NCBI GenBank assembly: GCA_903931645.1
Contig: CAIZDF010000565.1
Span: forward strand, 1-10,209
Direction: 5' to 3'
Length of the DNA stretch: 10,209 bases
Source of the DNA: an uncultured Tolumonas sp.
GTDB lineage: Bacteria; Pseudomonadota; Gammaproteobacteria; Enterobacterales; Aeromonadaceae
Position numbers and translations under genes: made by a program. Below the pieces are notes generated by a model that searched no databases, was not told where the DNA came from, and saw only the letters and a program-made list of their open reading frames with translations. The stretch's first letter is position 1, and every line of letters starts with the position of its first letter. Below, piece after piece: positions 7,313 to 10,209 of this stretch.

Positions 7313-7325
7313 CTCCTGACGGGAG
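7313..7325 (+). promoter_or_regulatory. rpoC Shine-Dalgarno in a small hairpin
   Basis: The rpoC Shine-Dalgarno GGGAG (7321-7325) lies six bases before the GTG start. CTCC (7313-7316) can pair with GGAG (7322-7325) across a TGACG loop, masking it. The stem has only four pairs and would be weak; it may tie rpoC initiation to ribosomes arriving from rpoB. Confidence 0.35.
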
Positions 7326-7331
7326 ATACAG

Positions 7332-10209
7332 GTGAAAGACTTACTCAAGTTTTTAAAAGCGCAGAGCAAGACTGAAGAGTTTGACGGTATCAAGATCGGT
7401 CTGGCATCGCCTGACATGATCCGTTCCTGGTCATTCGGTGAAGTTAAAAAGCCTGAAACCATTAACTATCGCACGTTCAAACCAGAACGTGACGGCCTGT
7501 TTTGTGCTCGCATCTTCGGACCAGTTAAAGATTATGAATGCTTGTGCGGTAAGTATAAGCGTCTTAAACACCGTGGTGTGATTTGTGAAAAATGTGGCGT
7601 AGAAGTTACTCAGACTAAAGTGCGTCGTGAACGCATGGGTCACATTGAGCTGGCTTCCCCAGTTGCTCATATCTGGTTCCTGAAGTCGTTACCATCCCGT
7701 ATCGGTCTGTTACTCGACATGACCCTGCGTGACATCGAACGTGTATTGTATTTCGAATCATTTGTCGTGGTTGATGCTGGTATGACCAGCCTCGAACGCA
7801 GTCAGATGCTGACCGAAGAACAATATCTGGATGCGCTGGAAGAATACGGTGATGAGTTCGACGCTAAAATGGGCGCTGAAGCTATCCTGGCGTTGCTGCG
7901 TGCGCAGGATCTGGAACACGAAATCGCGACTATGCGCGAAGAACTGAGCCAGACAAATTCTGAAACCAAACGCAAAAAGACTACCAAACGCCTGAAGCTG
8001 ATGGAATCTTTCCTGCAGTCTGGTAATAAACCAGAATGGATGATCATGACCGTGCTGCCAGTATTGCCGCCGGATCTGCGTCCATTGGTTCCGTTGGATG
8101 GTGGCCGTTTCGCGACTTCAGATCTGAACGATCTGTATCGCCGCGTGATCAACCGTAACAACCGTCTGAAACGTCTGCTGGATCTGGCTGCACCCGATAT
8201 CATCGTTCGCAACGAAAAACGTATGCTGCAAGAGGCGGTTGACGCTCTGCTGGATAACGGTCGTCGTGGTCGTGCTATTACCGGTTCTAACAAACGTCCT
8301 CTTAAATCTTTGGCTGACATGATCAAAGGTAAACAGGGTCGTTTCCGTCAGAACTTGTTGGGTAAACGTGTTGACTACTCTGGTCGTTCTGTAATTACAG
8401 TAGGCCCGACTCTGCGTTTGCACCAATGCGGTCTGCCAAAGAAAATGGCACTGGAACTGTTCAAACCGTTCATCTATGGCAAGCTGGAAACTCGTGGTTT
8501 AGCGACCACTATCAAAGCTGCTAAAAAGATGGTTGAGCGTGAAGAAGCAGTCGTATGGGATATTCTGGATGACGTGATCCGTGAACATCCTGTCATGCTG
8601 AACCGTGCGCCAACACTGCACCGTCTGGGCATCCAGGCGTTTGAACCAATTCTGATCGAAGGTAAAGCAATCCAACTGCATCCGTTGGTTTGTTCTGCAT
8701 TCAACGCCGACTTCGACGGTGACCAGATGGCAGTTCACGTTCCACTGACGCTGGAAGCGCAGTTGGAAGCGCGTGCGATGATGATGTCAACCAACAACAT
8801 TCTGTCACCTGCATCCGGGGAACCTATCATCGTTCCTTCTCAGGACGTGGTATTGGGTCTGTATTACATGACTCGTTCTTGCGTTGGTGCTAAAGGCGAA
8901 GGTATGGTTTTATCCGGCGCGAAAGAAGCGGAAAAAATCTACCGTGCTGGTTTGGCCTCACTGCATGCTCGCGTGAAATGCCGTATCACCGAATACGTGA
9001 AAAACGAAGCCGGTGAATTGGTTGAGAAAATCGAGCTGAAAAATACCACTGTTGGCCGTGCGATCCTGTCATTGATCCTGCCAAAAGGAATGGAGTATGC
9101 CCTGATTGACCCGCCATTGCTGATGACCGACGCTGGTCATGCGGAATTGGCTGCTCATCCAGAACGTTGGATCAAATATGTTTCTAACCAAGCAATGGGT
9201 AAGAAGCAGATCTCTAAAGTATTGAATACCTGTTACCGCAAGCAAGGTCTGAAAGATACCGTTATCTTTGCTGACCAGCTGATGTATACCGGTTTCCATT
9301 ACGCTGCGCTGTCAGGTTCATCTGTTGGTATTGACGACATGGTGATCCCGGAAGCGAAGAAAGAAATTATCGAAGCTGCCGAAGCAGAAGTTGCTGAAAT
9401 TCAGGAACAATTCCAATCTGGTTTGGTTACTGCTGGCGAACGCTACAACAAAGTTATCGATATCTGGGCAAGCGCCAACGAACGTGTTTCTAAAGCAATG
9501 ATGGAAAACTTGTCTAAAGAGACAAGAACCAACATGCTGGGTGAAGCAGAAGTTCAAGCATCGTTTAACAGCGTCTTTATGATGGCTGACTCCGGTGCGC
9601 GTGGTTCTGCTGCTCAGATCCGTCAGTTGGCGGGTATGCGTGGTCTGATGGCTAAGCCAGACGGCTCGATCATCGAAACGCCAATCGTTGCGAACTTCCG
9701 TGAAGGTCTGAACGTACTGCAGTACTTCATCTCGACTCACGGTGCGCGTAAAGGTCTGGCGGATACCGCTCTGAAAACAGCGAACTCCGGTTATCTGACT
9801 CGTCGTTTGGTTGACGTGGCACAGGACGTTGTGATCACTGAACCTGATTGTGGTACTCGTGAAGGTCTGTGGATGACGCCATTGATCGAAGGTGGTGATG
9901 TTGTTGAGCCACTGCGTGAACGTGTACTGGGTCGTGTGATTGCGGAAGATGTTCTGAAACCAGGTACTGATGAAGTATTGGTTGCTCACAATACATTGTT
10001 GGATGAACAGTGGTGTAATATTCTGGAACGTAACTCTGTTGACCGAGTTAAAGTACGTTCAGCCATCTCTTGTGAATCTGATTTTGGTATTTGTGCGCAT
10101 TGCTACGGTCGTGATCTGGCACGTGGTCATATCGTTAACAACGGTGAAGCGGTTGGTGTTATTGCCGCACAGTCCATCGGTGAACCTGGTACTCAGCTGA
10201 CGATGCGTA
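7332..10209 (+). CDS. rpoC: DNA-directed RNA polymerase subunit beta' (3' end outside window)
   Basis: RpoC carries the catalytic magnesium site, most of the clamp, and the bridge helix and trigger loop. I translated 959 uninterrupted codons from GTG 7332; GTG is also the E. coli start, and GGGAG lies six bases before it. Seen in order: N-terminal zinc cysteines C70, C72, C85, C88; sigma-binding coiled coil with R275 and E295; the switch region around [18 protein letters not shown]; catalytic NADFDGD with D460, D462, D464; rim helices near 670-730; bridge helix from [15 protein letters not shown] (about 801); second zinc site C840, C914, C921, C924. The window ends at R959 in the trigger loop. 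Beyond about 593, numbering runs 26 ahead of E. coli because of an insertion. ppGpp site 1 (R362, R417, K641, I645, D648, Y652) and site 2 (R704, N706, K707) residues are kept. Confidence 0.98.
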   Translation, partial: MKDLLKFLKAQSKTEEFDGIKIGLASPDMIRSWSFGEVKKPETINYRTFKPERDGLFCARIFGPVKDYECLCGKYKRLKHRGVICEKCGVEVTQTKVRRERMGHIELASPVAHIWFLKSLPSRIGLLLDMTLRDIERVLYFESFVVVDAGMTSLERSQMLTEEQYLDALEEYGDEFDAKMGAEAILALLRAQDLEHEIATMREELSQTNSETKRKKTTKRLKLMESFLQSGNKPEWMIMTVLPVLPPDLRPLVPLDGGRFATSDLNDLYRRVINRNNRLKRLLDLAAPDIIVRNEKRMLQEAVDALLDNGRRGRAITGSNKRPLKSLADMIKGKQGRFRQNLLGKRVDYSGRSVITVGPTLRLHQCGLPKKMALELFKPFIYGKLETRGLATTIKAAKKMVEREEAVVWDILDDVIREHPVMLNRAPTLHRLGIQAFEPILIEGKAIQLHPLVCSAFNADFDGDQMAVHVPLTLEAQLEARAMMMSTNNILSPASGEPIIVPSQDVVLGLYYMTRSCVGAKGEGMVLSGAKEAEKIYRAGLASLHARVKCRITEYVKNEAGELVEKIELKNTTVGRAILSLILPKGMEYALIDPPLLMTDAGHAELAAHPERWIKYVSNQAMGKKQISKVLNTCYRKQGLKDTVIFADQLMYTGFHYAALSGSSVGIDDMVIPEAKKEIIEAAEAEVAEIQEQFQSGLVTAGERYNKVIDIWASANERVSKAMMENLSKETRTNMLGEAEVQASFNSVFMMADSGARGSAAQIRQLAGMRGLMAKPDGSIIETPIVANFREGLNVLQYFISTHGARKGLADTALKTANSGYLTRRLVDVAQDVVITEPDCGTREGLWMTPLIEGGDVVEPLRERVLGRVIAEDVLKPGTDEVLVAHNTLLDEQWCNILERNSVDRVKVRSAISCESDFGICAHCYGRDLARGHIVNNGEAVGVIAAQSIGEPGTQLTMR
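9108..9185 (+). other. 26-residue insertion in beta' relative to E. coli RpoC
   Basis: Residues 593-618 ([10 protein letters not shown], then [10 protein letters not shown] toward the end) lie between PKGMEYALI and [18 protein letters not shown]. In E. coli, as I remember it, PKGLPYSIV joins NQALGKKAISKMLNTCYR directly. The offset is confirmed downstream: rim-helix E677/N680, zinc C814 and trigger-loop M932 of E. coli appear here at 703/706, 840 and 958. Reading frame and codon use stay normal, so it is not a frameshift. Exact edges depend on alignment. Confidence 0.8.

Noticed and set aside
7802..8326. Open reading frame of 174 codons on the - strand
   Set aside because: A serine/arginine-rich product opposite the rpoC coiled-coil region; no family resemblance and fully explained as a shadow frame.
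9060..9200. Possible frameshift or assembly error in rpoC explaining the extra residues
   Set aside because: The frame is the same before and after, the extra length is a multiple of three, flanking conserved residues are intact, and codon use is normal. A true in-frame insertion is the simpler reading.
9318..9989. Open reading frame of 223 codons on the - strand, antisense to rpoC
   Set aside because: It lies wholly within the well-conserved rpoC frame, has a composition rich in T, F, N and Q without any recognisable domain, and has no plausible context. It is a shadow of rpoC codon use.

Overview
This window is the 3' part of the secE-nusG unit followed by the L11-L10-rpoBC gene cluster of a gammaproteobacterium: secE (3' end), nusG, rplK (L11), rplA (L1), rplJ (L10), rplL (L7/L12), rpoB (beta) and rpoC (beta', cut by the window end). 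All genes are on the + strand. Gene order, protein lengths and motifs match Escherichia coli closely. Base composition near half GC and the look of RpoB and RpoC suggest a relative of the Aeromonadaceae (perhaps Tolumonas-like), but this placement is tentative. This is a core chromosomal locus. I see no insertion sequence, phage gene, CRISPR array, RNA gene or new defence system.

Layout. 1-590: SecE tail and nusG, ending at a terminator (606-643). A strong promoter (-35 at 600, TATAAT at 623) lies inside the same element and starts rplK-rplA. 1848-2079: a second hairpin that also contains a TATAAT box, then a long L10-type mRNA leader with the conserved L10(L12)4-binding core, then rplJ. rplJ and rplL are separated by an AU-rich gap. 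3010-3214: an attenuator-like hairpin, a possible RNase III substrate and the rpoB ribosome binding site. 3215-7243: rpoB. 7244-7331: short spacer with hairpins. 7332 to the end: rpoC from a GTG start, 959 codons, stopping at the start of the trigger loop. The longest stretch without a gene is 232 bases.

How the parts work together. The genes make the ribosomal L1 stalk and the L11/L10/L12 stalk base, the catalytic RNA polymerase subunits, and NusG, which couples the two machines. Visible control includes two promoters with GC-rich discriminators (typical of ppGpp/DksA-sensitive promoters), a candidate L1-binding hairpin, the L10 leader, and an attenuator that would lower rpoBC expression relative to rplJL. 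The RpoC residues that form ppGpp sites 1 and 2 in E. coli are retained.

The points most worth a second look are (i) two promoter-in-terminator elements with the same geometry, (ii) a 26-residue insertion in beta' compared with my recollection of E. coli RpoC, just upstream of ppGpp site 1, and (iii) mutually exclusive pairings in the rplJ leader. Comparisons with E. coli are from memory; no alignment was run.
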